64,000 nucleotides of DNA from the NCBI GenBank assembly GCA_041399205.1, contig JAWKTK010000003.1, forward strand, positions 877,800 to 941,799, given 5' to 3'. This DNA comes from JAGQOZ01 sp041399205 (GTDB lineage: Bacteria; Planctomycetota; Planctomycetia; Pirellulales; Pirellulaceae). This document shows positions 52,026 to 63,301 of the stretch, piece by piece (the first letter of the stretch is position 1; each line of letters opens with the position of its first letter). Both the position numbers and the translations under genes were made by a program. The notes beneath the pieces are model-generated. The model saw nothing but the letters and a program-made list of their open reading frames with translations, was not told the origin of the DNA and ran no database searches.

Positions 52026-52135
52026 CAGTATGCCTCGAAAAAGATCGACCAGCGCAAGCTCAATATCGTACCGCTGAGTGCAACATCTTCCAAGGCTCGC
52101 CCAGTTGCTCCGAACTGTGCAATTTATTGCATATG

Positions 52136-55100
52136 CTAATCACGTGAACCGGGCGTTACTTTCAAATCCAGCCGTTCGTCGCCGCGTTGTACCGTAATGG
52201 TGACTTCCTGGCCGATCTTCAATGCTTCGATAGCGTAGGTGTAGTCGTAAATGTTTTCAATCTTCTTGCCGGCCAGGTTCACAATCACGTCTCCGCCGCG
52301 AATTCCCGCTTGTTCGGAAGGTCCACCTTTGGCCACGCTGGACAAGAGTACTCCCTTGACGTCCGATTCCGCATAGTCCGGCACCGTCCCCAAGTAAGCT
52401 CGCAAGTTCGCACGACGCTGGCCTTCTTTCGGTGCCGCTTGCGCAACGTAGTCGGGCGAAGTTTCGGCTTTCGCCAAAGACTGAGCCACCAGCGCCATGA
52501 AATGAGCAATCTTGGCTGCATTGTCATAGTTAAGCTTATCCGGCGTGTCACGAGGCGTGTGATAATCCGCATGCGAACCGGTGAAGGCGGACAAAATGGG
52601 TACACCTTTCATAAAGAACGAACTCGCATCCGTCGGCAAGTAACTATCTTCTTGAATCGTGATGGGTAGTCCCAAGACCGCATTGCGCTTTTCAATTTCC
52701 GACCGCCAGATGCTGGACGAACCGACGCCCTGCAGCACCAACTTCTTCTCCATGCGTCCGACCATGTCCATGTTCAAGCAAGCCGAAATCGCCGGATATA
52801 GTGATTCCAACGCAACGTGCGAATGGGCATGGGCATCTGCATGCGCGTCACCATGATCAACCACCGAGGCACCCAAATTCGATGCGGCCGAAGTGGCAGA
52901 CGTGTCATTCGAAGACGCGTGTTCGCCGTGGCCATGTCCGTGTCCGTGATGATTCGCTGCGGAAGACTTGTACGTTTTGACGAAATGACTTGATCCAATC
53001 AGCCCCATCTCTTCGCCCGACCAAGCCGCAAACAAGATGTCTCGTTGCCCCTGCAGCTTGCCGCTGGCCTTTCGATCTGCCAGATACTGCGCCACTTCCA
53101 GCATGGCAGCAACACCCGATGCGTTGTCGTCGGCACCAAAGTGAATGCCGTCCTTCTCGTCATCTCGAGCCAACGACGACGGTCCGGCGCCCTTTCCCAA
53201 GTGATCAATGTGAGCACCAATCAGAATCGTTTCGGCCGCAGGCGTCGCGCCCATTTGCAGTCGTCCCAACACATTCCGACCGGTGATCTGCACTTGGTCC
53301 AAGTCAATTCGAGCGTTCAGCGGTTTGGCTTCTAATGCAAAGCCCATGGCCAGTTCGCCGGTATCCAGCGAATCTTGTAGTTGTTTCAGTGATTTACCCG
53401 AAGCCTTTAGCCAGCCTTCGACCACTTGATCCGTGACGGAAATCACCGGCACACTGGTCCCCGCCAGCGATCCGTCAAACTGCAACGGCACCAGCGGATT
53501 GCTAACTTGAGAATTCGGACCGCTAACCAGAATTAAGCCTCGAGCACCTCGATCACGAGCGACCATGGCTTTGTAACGAAGGCTGGAATGATGCGCCAGA
53601 TGCTGACGACGTTCTGCGGAAATGTTCTCCGGCATGAAGCGAAACGCCACCACCCATTTATCTTTGACGTCCAAATGCACGAAGGAATCGTATTCGTCCT
53701 GACCGTCTGCGGCGGGCGCAACAATCCCGTACCCAGCAAACACAATCGGAGCCGCCGCGACTTCGCCGGTTTGTGAAAACGATAGCGGCAACCAATCTTC
53801 ATTCACTTGAAACAAGACGCCATCTTGTGCCAACAAATTGTCATCGCCCAGTGAAACACCCGACGTGAATTCAAATTCTTGATACCAGCTGCCATTGTCT
53901 CCGGCAGGTTGCAAATGCAAATGATCGAACAGTGATGCCACATACGCCGTGGCCAGCTTTTCACCTTCCGATCCAGTCCGCCGACCGGCCAATTCAGGGC
54001 GACACAGGTAATCGACATGGCGCAAGACATCTTCCGGCATGAAACCAGCCTTAGTCTGTTGTAACGAATCTGCCGCCGCAGCCACGGCAGAACCAACGTC
54101 CACGGTCGGTTCGTCCGCAGCGTCGTCGATTTGCAAAAGGTCCAACGCCGCTTGATGGTCCCAGTCGGCGATGAAAATTTGGGATTGCTTGGAAGTCGTG
54201 CGATTCGAAGTCCAAGACAACTTGGTGCCGTCGGGTGAAAAGACCGGCAATCCGTCAAAGCCCGCCGTGTAGGTAACTCGTACCGGTTCGCGTTTGCCTT
54301 TTGCGTCCACCAGATAGAGTTCAAAGTTGGCAAAACCGTGAAGATTGGTGGTAAAGATCAAGTATTTGCCCGAAGGATGAAAATACGGAGCCCACGACAT
54401 CGCTCCCAGCCGAGTCAACGGTTGAGCATCTTGCCCGTTGATGTTCATGGACATGATTTCTGCTCGCGCGCCATCCTCTGAAAAGCGTCGCCAACAGATT
54501 TGCTGACCGTCCGGAGAAAAAAACGGCCCGCCATCGTAACCTGGCACGTCCGTCAATTGTCGTACATGCGTTCCGTCCGCTTGCATGATGAATAAGTCCA
54601 TCATGTACGAAGGATCTAATTCGAACCGTTCCTTTTGCGTTGCGGTTAGTGATTCGGAGAAAGCGTTTCGATTCGAAGCGAACGCAATCCACTTTCCATC
54701 GGGTGAATAAGACCCTTCAGCATCATAGCCTTGCGTATCAGTCAGCTGTGTGTATTTCTCGGTTGCCAAATCGTAGCGATACAGTTCGTAGTTTGAATCA
54801 TAATCCCACGCATAGCGACGTTCTTCACCCGATTCACGCAAGGCAATTTCTGCTTCTTGCTTTGTCTTGGCTTCGGGATCATCTTGCGTTGACGCGAACA
54901 GAACCGACTTGCCATCGGGATGAATCCAAGCACATGTGGTCTTGCCCTGCCCAGGTGACACTCGCTGCACATCCCCGGTCTCAAAATCCAAAACGTAAAT
55001 CTGGTAGAACGGGTTGCCCGGTTCGCGTTCACTTTGAAACACCATCTTGGTGCCGTCCCGCGCTAAAGTAACCTTCGCCCGAACGGCGTCCTAAAGGTTA

Positions 55101-55261
55101 GTTGCCACGCCGACTGGATCAGCTTCGCCTCGAATTCCGCTGCCTGCTGCGGGTTCGCTTCCACAATGTCCTGGTCATTCGCTTGAGCAGTCCAGAAGCA
55201 CCGGAAAGTTGAACAAGAACACAAACGTCAAGATTTGCTGATAGATGCGAATATTTGACAT
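52136..55261 (-). CDS. Secreted M28 zinc peptidase with TolB-like repeats and PDZ domain
   Basis: About 1,040 residues. The signal peptide begins at the ATG at 55261 (MSNIRIYQQILTFVFLF), with frame changes near 55175, 55080 and 55060 before the long frame starts. Order: WD40/TolB-like propeller (YSPDGKWIAFASNRN, FFSPDGQQICWRR, FSPDGTKLSWTSNR), a PA-like insert, an M28 aminopeptidase domain and a C-terminal PDZ domain (GGPSEQAGIRGGDVIVNLAG). Zinc-site motifs: GAHIDHLGKG, GADDNASGVA, AWSGEEMGLIGSSHF, LNMDMVGRM and GSHADYHTPRDT. Between the EE motif and the DMVG motif sits a His-rich insert (NHHGHGHGHGEH, then DHGDAHADAHAHSH), likely metal-binding. Extracellular or periplasmic peptide breakdown. 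Confidence 0.87.
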
Positions 55262-55598
55262 GAAAACAAAAATCCCCAAGAAAACCGACAGAGCAACCTT
55301 TGTTCGAACGAAAAACCGCTGCGAACCAAGCATAAGTCACAAGGAAACCGTCAAGATACATTATTAATAGCGAAGATGGGTCGCCAGACGATAACGTCCG
55401 GACATCAAACACGTGTTTTTCTTCGATGGGCAACGAAAAACAAAAAATCTTCGGAAATTCCTAACAGCCGAGTAATCGTCGGCAGCCAGGCCCTACTGCA
55501 CCTCGCTAGATTCCCTATATTGAAATCCAATTCCGAACCGGAGGTCGGAGTGAATTGAGGCATGGTATTTCATTGACAGGAACCAGCAGAGGCAAGAT
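55262..55598. other. Intergenic region between divergent genes
   Basis: No gene recognised. It should hold the promoters of the M28 peptidase (minus) and the alpha/beta hydrolase (plus). The latter has a ribosome binding site (AGAGG, about 55589-55593). No repeat or riboswitch-like structure was identified. Confidence 0.4.
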
Positions 55599-56413
55599 AT
55601 GACCATATTGGCGCAACTGATTGCCGATCGATTGGTACTCAAAGCGACTCGTCATCCGGTCTCGGCGCTTGGCAAGCAGCGGTTGGAAATTCCGTTTCGA
55701 AAAGGGCATTTAGAGGCTTGGACGCAAACCGTGACGAATCGGCCCAACGAAGAAGCCGATTTTTTGGTCCTGAAGTTTGCCGGAACTGGAGGCCGAGCGG
55801 AACGTTCAACCTACCACCCATGGACTACTGGTCAGATCTGAACGCGGAACTCTGGTCGGTCAACATGCCGGGATATGGTGGCAGCACCGGTTCGGCCAGC
55901 CTGAAGACGATGCCTCATGCGGCAGCGACGGCGTTTGAAGCCATTCAGGAGAAAGCCCAAGGCCGCCTGATTATCATCATGGGCAACAGCCTGGGAACCG
56001 TCAGTGCACTTTTCCTAGCTGCTCGCTATGACGTGGCCGGCCTTGTACTACGCAATCCGCCTCCGCTGCGACAACTGATTGTGGGCAAATTCGGTTGGTG
56101 GAATCTTTGGGTCGGTGCCATGATCATTGCCCAAAAAGTGCCCAAGACCTTGTGCGCCATTCGCAACGCCGAACAGTCTTCCTGTCCGGCCGTGATTCTG
56201 AGTTCGCAACGAGATCAGATTGTGCCAACGGCTTATCAGAATCAAGTGATTGAGGCCTATTCCGCGCCAAAACAGTTGTTGCATCTTTGGCAGGCCAGCC
56301 ACGCGACGCCCCTTTCTTTGGCCGAACAACGGGAGTATCGTGACCACATGGATTGGCTACGAGGCGAAATCATTTCAATTCCGGAATCCAACCTTTCAGT
56401 GGCTTCCCGATAA
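55599..56413 (+). CDS. Alpha/beta hydrolase (one-base frameshift)
   Basis: About 270 residues. The N-terminal strand region (LKFAGTGGRAERSTYHP) breaks in a CCC run near 55827; adding one C gives HPMDYWSDLNAELWSVNMPG and then GYGGSTGSASL. The nucleophile elbow is GNSLG (IIIMGNSLGTVSALFLAARY), the acid is in ILSSQRDQIVP, and a His lies in WQASHATPLSL, completing the catalytic triad. Cytosolic serine hydrolase of unknown substrate. It is followed 100 bp later by hrpB on the same strand. Confidence 0.75.
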
Positions 56414-56513
56414 GAAACGCTCGGTCAATCCGCACTGCTTGGTTCCGCAAATTACCGCGAATATGAATCGTACGTATCGCCTTAAGCGGAATCTTTGATC
56501 GAGGTATCTTGCT

Positions 56514-59095
56514 GTGGTTCCGCTTCCCGTCGATTCGCTGCTTTCCCAATTGACGGCACATCTGCAAACGGCGAACACCGCTGTCATTCAAGCTCCGCCT
56601 GGTTCCGGCAAGACAACTCGCATCGCACCGGCGTTGGTCGAATCTGGATTGGTTTCGTCGCAACAACGTATCTATCTCTTGCAGCCTCGTCGAGTGGCGG
56701 CGGTGGCAACGGCCCAACGCATTGCGGCAGAACGAAACTGGCAGATCCCCGCCGACGTTGGGTATCACGTTCGATTCGATAAACAGGTGACGAATAGCAC
56801 GCCGTTAGTCGTGGCAACCGAAGGCATTCTGCTGCAACAGATTGCGAATGATCCTACTTTGGACGAAGTGGGCGCAGTCATTCTAGACGAATTTCACGAA
56901 CGATCCATCAACGCGGATTTGCTACTGAGCATGCTGCGGCAAATTCAGACACTGGTAAGAAACGACCTGCGACTATTAGTCATGTCAGCCACATTGGAGA
57001 CGACATCGCTGGTTGATTTTCTACAGGCGTCTGTCTTCCAAACCACCGGCACGTTGCATCCGGTGACAGTCACCTATCGGCCTCCGGCAGCTCGTCAACG
57101 ACTGGCAGACCATGTGGCGGAAACGGTCCAATTGACGGCTGAAAAATCTACGGGCGACATCTTGGTGTTTCTGCCTGGTGTCGGCGAAATCCACCAAGTT
57201 GCCAAGCAGCTTCAGCCATTGCAGAATGCAGACTGCCATGTCCTTCCGCTGCACGGCAGCCAACCGCTAGAGCAACAAGCCGCTGCCATTCGACAAACAC
57301 CCTTTCGCAAGATCATCCTAGCAACCAACGTGGCAGAAACGTCGCTCACCATTGAAGGCATTCGTTCGGTGATTGATCCGGGCCAAGTCCGCATCCAACG
57401 ATACGATCCGGCCGTTGGATTAGATCGGTTGCAGCTAGAACCGATTTGCCAAGCGTCAGCCCAACAACGAGCGGGACGAGCGGGACGGATCGAAGCTGGT
57501 CGCTGCATTCGTTTGTGGGACGAACGTTCGCATCGCAGTCGTCCCGAATTTTTGGACCCGGAAATTCGCCGCATTGATTTGTCCGCCGCAGTATTGCAAA
57601 TCTTGTCGTGGGGCGAATCGCTCGAATCGTTCCCTTGGTTCGAACCACCTCGCGCAGATGCCTTAAAATCAGCCCTACAGCTGTTAATTCAACTGCAGGC
57701 CGTTTGCCCCGATTCACACCGGATTACTCGAATCGGTCAAGCGATGTCGCGGCTGCCGACAACTCCTCGGATCGCAAGAATGCTGTTAGAGTCGCAGCGA
57801 ATCGGTTTTCATCAGCCGATTGCCACCGTCGCCGCGATGCTCAGTGAACGAGATCCCTTCTTGCGGCCTCAAACAGACCGTCGCTCGGCCGCTCCACCCA
57901 CGCGACACGCCCAGCGTTGGCCCTGCGATGTCACCCAGCGTTTCTTGGCGCTGCAATCGTTCTGGGACAACGGAACGAACCGCTGCGAATTTGGCGAAGT
58001 ACATCGATCGGCAGCGCAGACAATTCGCAAAGTGACCGACCAGTTTCTTCAGATGCAAACGGCTGGCGATGGTTCGATCCACGATTCGCAGCCCGCCGAA
58101 ACGCTGGAGGAAGCGATTGGCCGGGCGATCCTGGCGGGATTTCCCGACCGGTTAGCTCGACGCCGTAAGCCCAACGATGATCGAGCGATCATGGTTGGTG
58201 GTCGAGGTGTGCGGCTGAGTGAAACCAGTGGCGTGCGTCAATCCGATCTGTTTCTGTGTGTCGACGTAGACGATCGAAACACAGAAGCGTTGGTGCGTCA
58301 AGCCAGCGGCATCGACGCTGCGTGGCTGCCAAGCGATTTGGTCCAAGCACGAGAAGACTTGTTTTTCAATCCCAGTCGCCAGCAAGTGGAAGCTCGTCAA
58401 CGTCGCTACTGGTTTGATCTCATCCTTGATGAATCTCCTGCGGCAATTTCCGATACCGGCCGCTGTGCCACGCTTCTGTTTCAGGAAGCGTCACGTCACT
58501 GGGAACAAGTGTTGCCCGCCGCAGACAACGCGTTTCATTCGTGGCGGACTCGCATGGAATGTTTGCAACAATGGGCTCCCGAGCTGAACTTGCCGGTGTG
58601 CGATTCGATTGTCATGGAAGAAATTTTGCAACAGTTGTGTTCGAACCGAAGTTTTGCCGAATTGCGATCCGCACCGTGGCTGGACTGGTTGCAAGCGAAG
58701 TTGACGTCCGAGCAACTTCGCGCGATATCACAATGCCCGAACGCCTGATAGTGCCCAGTGGAAGTCGCATTCGATTGGAGTATTCGGCGAATAAACCGCC
58801 CGTGCTGGCCGTTCGAATTCCAGAGCTCTTTTCCTGGACGGCGACCCCCAGAATTGCCTTCGGACGAATTCCCGTGTTGCTCATTTATTAGCACCAGGCT
58901 TTTCGCCCACAACAAGTGACCGACGACTTGGCCAGCTTACGGGCAAACACCTATCCGGTGGTTCGCAAAGAACTGCGTCGCCGCTATCCCAAACACGCTT
59001 GGCCCGAAGACCCGCTCGCCGCCACACCCGAATGCAAAGGCGGCCAAAGATCACGACGAACCTTTCCGCGGATGGCGATGGTCAGCAGCCGATAA
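56514..59095 (+). CDS. hrpB: ATP-dependent helicase HrpB (C-terminal frameshifts)
   Basis: About 860 residues from a GTG at 56514. DEAH-box RNA helicase motifs: Walker A APPGSGKTTRIAPALV, LLQPRRVAAVATAQRIA, VILDEFHERSIN (DEFH), VMSATLETTSL, ILATNVAETSLTIEGIRSV and QQRAGRAGRIEAGRC. The HrpB-specific C-terminus follows frame changes near 58738 and 58890: PERLIVPSGSRIRLEYSANK, VRIPELFSWTATPRIAFGRI, then VTDDLASLRANTYPVVRKEL and RRRYPKHAWPEDPLAATP. The end is at the TAA at 59093-59095. HrpB belongs to the DEAH/RHA family and has an unclear role in RNA metabolism. The catalytic part is intact in one frame. Confidence 0.88.
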
Positions 59096-59273
59096 CATCA
59101 GCCACTTCGAGATCGAAACCGTCACTTTTAGCCAGATTCCGCGACGCGATCGCCCACGACGAAAAAAAGCATGTTCCCTTCCTAGGCCATGCTCCTGTTC
59201 GGTGCGAAGCTGATGAATCTTCGATACGTTCGACGATGGCGATTAATCAGTTTCGCGATTTCCGCTCGGTCAC

Positions 59274-60618
59274 CTAGCAGCCTCGCAAGACAAAAGATTT
59301 GTCAAGGGGGCTCACCACGTTCAAATCATTTCGAATGATGGCGTGCGTGTAAATCATCGTCGTCGCCACGTCGTTATGCCCTAACAGCTCTTGGACCGTT
59401 CTGATGTCGAGTTCCACTCATCAGAAGATGCGTTGCAAACGAGTGTCGAAAAGTGTGCGAAGTCACCGGCTTCTGAACTCGAGCGTCCAACACGGCATTT
59501 CTCAATCGTTTCGAATAGGTGCTTGCGTGCAGATGATGGCGGTGCCATCGCCCAGACACCGGATTCTTCGAAAGCCTATCCGACACAAAGACAAACTGCC
59601 ACCGAAACTCGCGATGTGCGTTTGGATACTTTCGAGCCAACGCGTCAGGCATCCACACGGATGCTGTACCTGCCGCAAGATCTTGCTCGTGCAGCCCTTC
59701 TCGCCATAATCAAGCTCTTCAGTGTTTTACCACCTCTTTCGGCAACGGAACGTATCTGCTTTTCTTCCCCTTGCTTCCATAGACGCGAATCTGCATCAGA
59801 TCAAAATCGATGTCCATGACTCTCAGACGCAAGCACTCGCTAATTCGCATTCCCGATCCATACAGCAATTTTGATATCAGCGAATAGACGCCACGCATTT
59901 CGCCAAGAACCGCCGCGACTTCTCGCTGGCTCATGACCGTCGGCACTAACTTTGGCTTTGTTGCTCGAATCGCATCAATTCCCTGAACGTCCTTCTTGAG
60001 AACATGCGTGAACAAAAACAGCAAACCGTAAAACGCTTGGCTCTGTGTCGACGCCGAGACGTTACCGTCCACCGCCAAATCGGTCAGAAATGACTCGATA
60101 TCCTTCGCCCCCAGGTCTTCAAAATCAATCATTCGCGTTACGCATCTGGCCCTCATGAAGCGTTTGATCCATTTGACATACGCCTTTTCGGTATTGTATT
60201 CCTTGCCGTGTAGTCGCAATGTTCGTCGCGTCTGCTGAATGACATCGGGTTCATTGGGGTTGATCTTCCCGACCTGCTCTTCAATGGAAGGCCCCGCCTG
60301 GCTGGAACTCCTTTCTTGAACCACAATCTCTTGAAGCTTCGCCCGGATCGGCTCCAGCTTGGGCGTCGAACTCCGCATGACTCGGTTGCGATATTCGATC
60401 AGTCCTTGCACGATCTTCAGTCGCTTCCAAGCCGGAACACCCGCCTTTAGCTTCGATCGCAAGAAGGCGATAACGTCTTCTTCTGTGAATTTCCAGCGAC
60501 TGGGGTCATTCACCTGATGAAAGCGAACTAATTTGTCAAACCAAATCCTTGCCCAATCGGGTCGATCCGAACCTGATTGACCTCTACCTCTCGAACCCGT
60601 CGCAACCCCGTTCATCAT
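59274..60618 (-). CDS. intI: Integron integrase (IntI), with frameshifts
   Basis: A tyrosine recombinase of about 447 residues that inserts and excises gene cassettes at attI and attC. It starts at 60618 and has an N-terminal extension of about 130 residues before the usual SAM-like core-binding domain (TRRTLRLHGKEYNTEKAYVK, WIKRFMRAR). Catalytic residues: Arg in GSGMRISECLRLRVMD, HxxR in HTFRHSFATHLL, His in ELLGHND and Tyr in TTMIYTH. The IntI-specific patch ALARKYPNAHREFRWQFVF is present, which separates it from XerC/D. Two compensating indels around 59700-59725 and one near 59400 break the frame; after the last, DIRTVQELLGHNDVATTMIY reads on to the stop at 59274. It may be inactive or mis-sequenced. 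Confidence 0.88.
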
Positions 60619-60834
60619 CGCCCTCGCTCACTTGTGTAGAAAAGTTATGTATACGCATGTGCAGTCGTCATGGTCTCAAAAAAAATGACCAAATCAAGCC
60701 CCCTTCAGACTTGTTTTTATCATCGAGCGAGGGGATAATTATCTCCGAATCAAGGATAACTGTTATCCTGACGTCGCGATAAGTCGGAAAATGCCGGATT
60801 ACCACGACGGTTTCTCGTAATAATGAAGTTATGC
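60619..60834 (+). other. attI recombination site region
   Basis: Lies between intI and the first cassette. The first cassette begins inside GTTATGC (60828-60834), whose reverse complement GCATAAC is the R'' box of that cassette's own attC (61379-61385). This fixes the crossover point after G60828. Upstream is a perfect 15-base palindrome, GGATAACTGTTATCC (60754-60768), which contains inverted AAC/GTT integrase-type core sequences. It is possibly a second integrase binding site. Confidence 0.75.
60711..60739 (+). promoter_or_regulatory. Candidate Pc cassette promoter
   Basis: TTGTTT (60711-60716) and GATAAT (60734-60739) are separated by exactly 17 bp and read toward the cassettes. They stand about 90 bp before the attI crossover, where the common cassette promoter of an integron is expected. 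The -10 box lies within the palindrome GATAATTATC (60734-60743). Confidence 0.55.
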
Positions 60835-60862
60835 GACGAGGAATACACAGAGCACGTCTCGC

Positions 60863-61384
60863 ATGAATGGAGTCGAACAAAATCCATACGCTGCCTCAAG
60901 GGTCGTGGCGACTGACACACGCCGCCTATCTGGTGTCGCACGCCGCGTTTCGTTTCGAACTTTGCAGAGCCTCTTCCTGGCGGTTTTGTTCTGTCTCTCA
61001 TTCTTGTTTCTTGGCTGCTCAGCAAAATCTGGCATCACTTCCGGATGGGATTACACAATCTTCTTTGTTACCGAATACCCGTTTTTGACCGCGGCAATCG
61101 TGCTGTGGAATGCGCTGCTTCGCGGAATCTTGCTTCCGAGGCTCCAATTGACGACCGTTTGGTTGCCGTTGGTCGCGGGCGTGGCGTCATTCCTGAGTTT
61201 CAATCCAGTGCATTTCCGCGTTGATTCAATCAGTCAAATGATTATTCGGCAGGGGTGGGATTCAGGGACTGTGGAGTTCGTTTCAATGGGGATCGTGCCC
61301 TCGTTCGTTGGGATCATTGTTGAGGGCGTTGGGCACGGCATGCATTTACTCGTTAAACGAAACACCAAAAAAAGCGTCGCATAA
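60863..61384 (+). CDS. Cassette 1: hypothetical membrane protein
   Basis: 173 residues from the ATG at 60863. The N-terminus contains NPYAAS, resembling the NPYxxP-type start common in planctomycete membrane proteins, which suggests a local origin for the cassette. About four hydrophobic segments follow (LFLAVLFCLSFLFLGCSA, FLTAAIVLWNALLRGIL, VWLPLVAGVASFLSF, IVPSFVGIIVEGVG). The stop codon lies in the R'' box of attC, as is usual for cassette genes. No family recognised; function unknown. Confidence 0.7.
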   Translation: MNGVEQNPYAASRVVATDTRRLSGVARRVSFRTLQSLFLAVLFCLSFLFLGCSAKSGITSGWDYTIFFVTEYPFLTAAIVLWNALLRGILLPRLQLTTVWLPLVAGVASFLSFNPVHFRVDSISQMIIRQGWDSGTVEFVSMGIVPSFVGIIVEGVGHGMHLLVKRNTKKSVA

Positions 61385-61468
61385 CCAACAGCATGCAGCC
61401 GAGTTGCGATCGGCGCGTTTTCACATTGAGCATCAATCGTCGCAACCGGCTGATGCTAAACGTTCGTC
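61379..61468 (+). repeat. attC site of cassette 1
   Basis: R'' GCATAAC (61379-61385) and R' GTTCGTC (61462-61468) bracket an imperfect hairpin: AGCATGCAGCCGAGTTGCGA pairs with TCGCAACCGGCTGATGCT, with extrahelical bases typical of attC bottom strands. The middle is GTTTTCACATTGAGCATC. Length 90 bp. Confidence 0.9.
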
Positions 61469-61480
61469 GACAAGAGGCCA

Positions 61481-61918
61481 ATGACGAACCTGATCGCTGG
61501 AACTGAATTCGAAAGGCAACTACGCCGCAATAGCGACGCAATGACGGATGCATCCCTCCGACGTCTCGTATTCGCGTACTGCCAGCTCTATCAGGAGATT
61601 TACTGGTTCGATCAACTGGAGAATGCCTTCACGTATCTTGAACTTGCCGAGAGTGACAGCGAAGCGGTTCGGACGGAACTGGCTTCGGTGCGTTCCGAGG
61701 TTGAGGAAGCGATGGGGGAATATTTTGAAAGCCTCAATGAAGTGGCGACAGCGATACACAGGTTGCTCGATGATGCCTCGTTCACGATAGATGATACAAT
61801 TTCCTGTATTGCCCACGTGTGGAATGCTCACGCTTGCAACGAAACTCCCGCCGACTTTGGTCTGCGAGAAGATCGCATTCTGTGCGAGCTACTCGCGAAA
61901 ATGTCGGCAGGGCAATGA
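61481..61918 (+). CDS. Cassette 2: hypothetical cytoplasmic helical protein
   Basis: 145 residues, starting 18 bases after the cassette boundary. Acidic, without signal peptide or membrane segment. It is predicted mostly helical (LRRLVFAYCQLYQEIYWFDQ, SVRSEVEEAMGEYFESLNEV, FTIDDTISCIAHVWN) and contains two cysteines in the last third. No family is recognised and no catalytic motif is visible. The stop precedes the attC hairpin. Confidence 0.65.
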   Translation: MTNLIAGTEFERQLRRNSDAMTDASLRRLVFAYCQLYQEIYWFDQLENAFTYLELAESDSEAVRTELASVRSEVEEAMGEYFESLNEVATAIHRLLDDASFTIDDTISCIAHVWNAHACNETPADFGLREDRILCELLAKMSAGQ

Positions 61919-61936
61919 CGAACGTACAGCGACGTC

Positions 61937-62027
61937 GAAGAACAAAGAAATGCACGCGAGTTGCGGATCGCGCGTTTCCTGATGGTGAAGTCACTTGGCC
62001 GCAACCGCGTGATTTCAGACGTTATCC
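61937..62027 (+). repeat. attC site of cassette 2
   Basis: R''-like GAAGAAC (61937-61943) and R' GTTATCC (62021-62027). The hairpin arms AAATGCACGCGAGTTGCGG and CCGCAACCGCGTGATTT match with extrahelical G and A. Twenty bases upstream is GACGAAC (61917-61923), which is the exact complement of the cassette's own head GTTCGTC. Spacing to the stem favours GAAGAAC as the R'' in use; the upstream copy may be a duplicate. Confidence 0.85.
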
Positions 62028-63201
62028 GACTGAAATTGATGAACACCCATTCCTCTTCTGTCCGCGATCATACGATTTTGCGTTTCACGGTCGCGTTTCT
62101 GTGGTGCTCGCTTCCCGTCCACGCTCTGTCTCAAGAGACGAACGCGAAGGGTGTTCGCTACACCTACGATGAAAGTGATCGCGTTGTCGCTATGAGCTAC
62201 TACGGTAGCTCCGGGCTAAGACAGTCTGCGCCAAAGAATGTTGCGCATGTTGAGAGCGTTGAGATTGTCTACGGGACAACTCTCACCGCGGAGGATGTCT
62301 CTTTTCTCTCTACGCTTGCGAGCGTCGAGGAATTGTCAATGGGCGGAAACTTGAGCGACGAATACGTTGAAATTGAAGGTAGCTTGGCTGCATTGGCAAA
62401 ACTGGATCGTCTTGAATACGTCTTCCTATGTAAACGCGATATGCGCGACGAAGATCTTGAATTTGTTGCCAAGTTACCGCGAATTCAGTATCTGGAGTTT
62501 CTCGGTGGCCCTAACCCATGGGATGAGGAAGGCTCTGCCGTAACCGACGCTTGTGCTGAATCTATCCGGCGTGCGAAGTCGCTTCGCGATCTTTGCATCT
62601 ACGGTGGCGATAAGCTCTCCGATCAATTCGTTTCGGTGATATGTCGAGATTTGAAGAACCTTGAGCATCTAGACATGGAATCGGGACTGCTGACTGACCG
62701 ATCATTGCACGTGCTCGCAGAGCAATGCCGCAACTTGCGATGGCTTGATTTGGGCTCCAATCACTTCACCGATAAAGGCGTGGGCTACTTGGCAAGCGCA
62801 AAGAAGCTGGAAATGCTCTGGCTTGGATCAACTTCACTTACTCACGATTGCGTAAAATCAGTTTCGGGTCTTACCAATCTTCGCCACCTCGAATTGACGA
62901 TTCCAACCATTACAGATGATGGCGTCAAAACACTTGCGAATCTTCCCGAATTGGAAATACTTGCCCTGCGAGAACCGCCTCTGTCGGACGGGCAATTTGC
63001 TATGTTCGCAAATCATCCGAATTTGGAATCTGCTTTCTTGAACGGTCGCGATCTCTCGAAGACAAACGTAATAGAGACCATCAACACGCTTCCCAAACTA
63101 GACCACCTAAGCGTGGGTAAGAACAAGGCTTTACAGTTGGCTGTCAACCGTTTTCTGGCAAGCCGCAGGTCTGCATCTGGAAGCAACAAACCGAAAAAGG
63201 C

Positions 63202-63292
<91 letters not shown>

Positions 63293-63301
63293 GGCAAATG
63301 A

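Noticed and set aside
59715..59730. Two in-frame stops in intI as true gene end
   Set aside because: A neighbouring frame gives NTEELDYGEKG, and the original frame resumes with HEQDLAAG and the integrase-specific patch, so paired indels explain the stops better.
60619..60860. LexA box controlling intI
   Set aside because: No CTGT-N8-ACAG or similar palindrome was found near the intI start; the palindromes present are AAC/GTT-type.
61961..62038. Earlier start for the leucine-rich repeat gene at 61961
   Set aside because: It would begin inside attC 2 and before the cassette boundary at 62021/62022; the ATG at 62039 gives a proper signal peptide.
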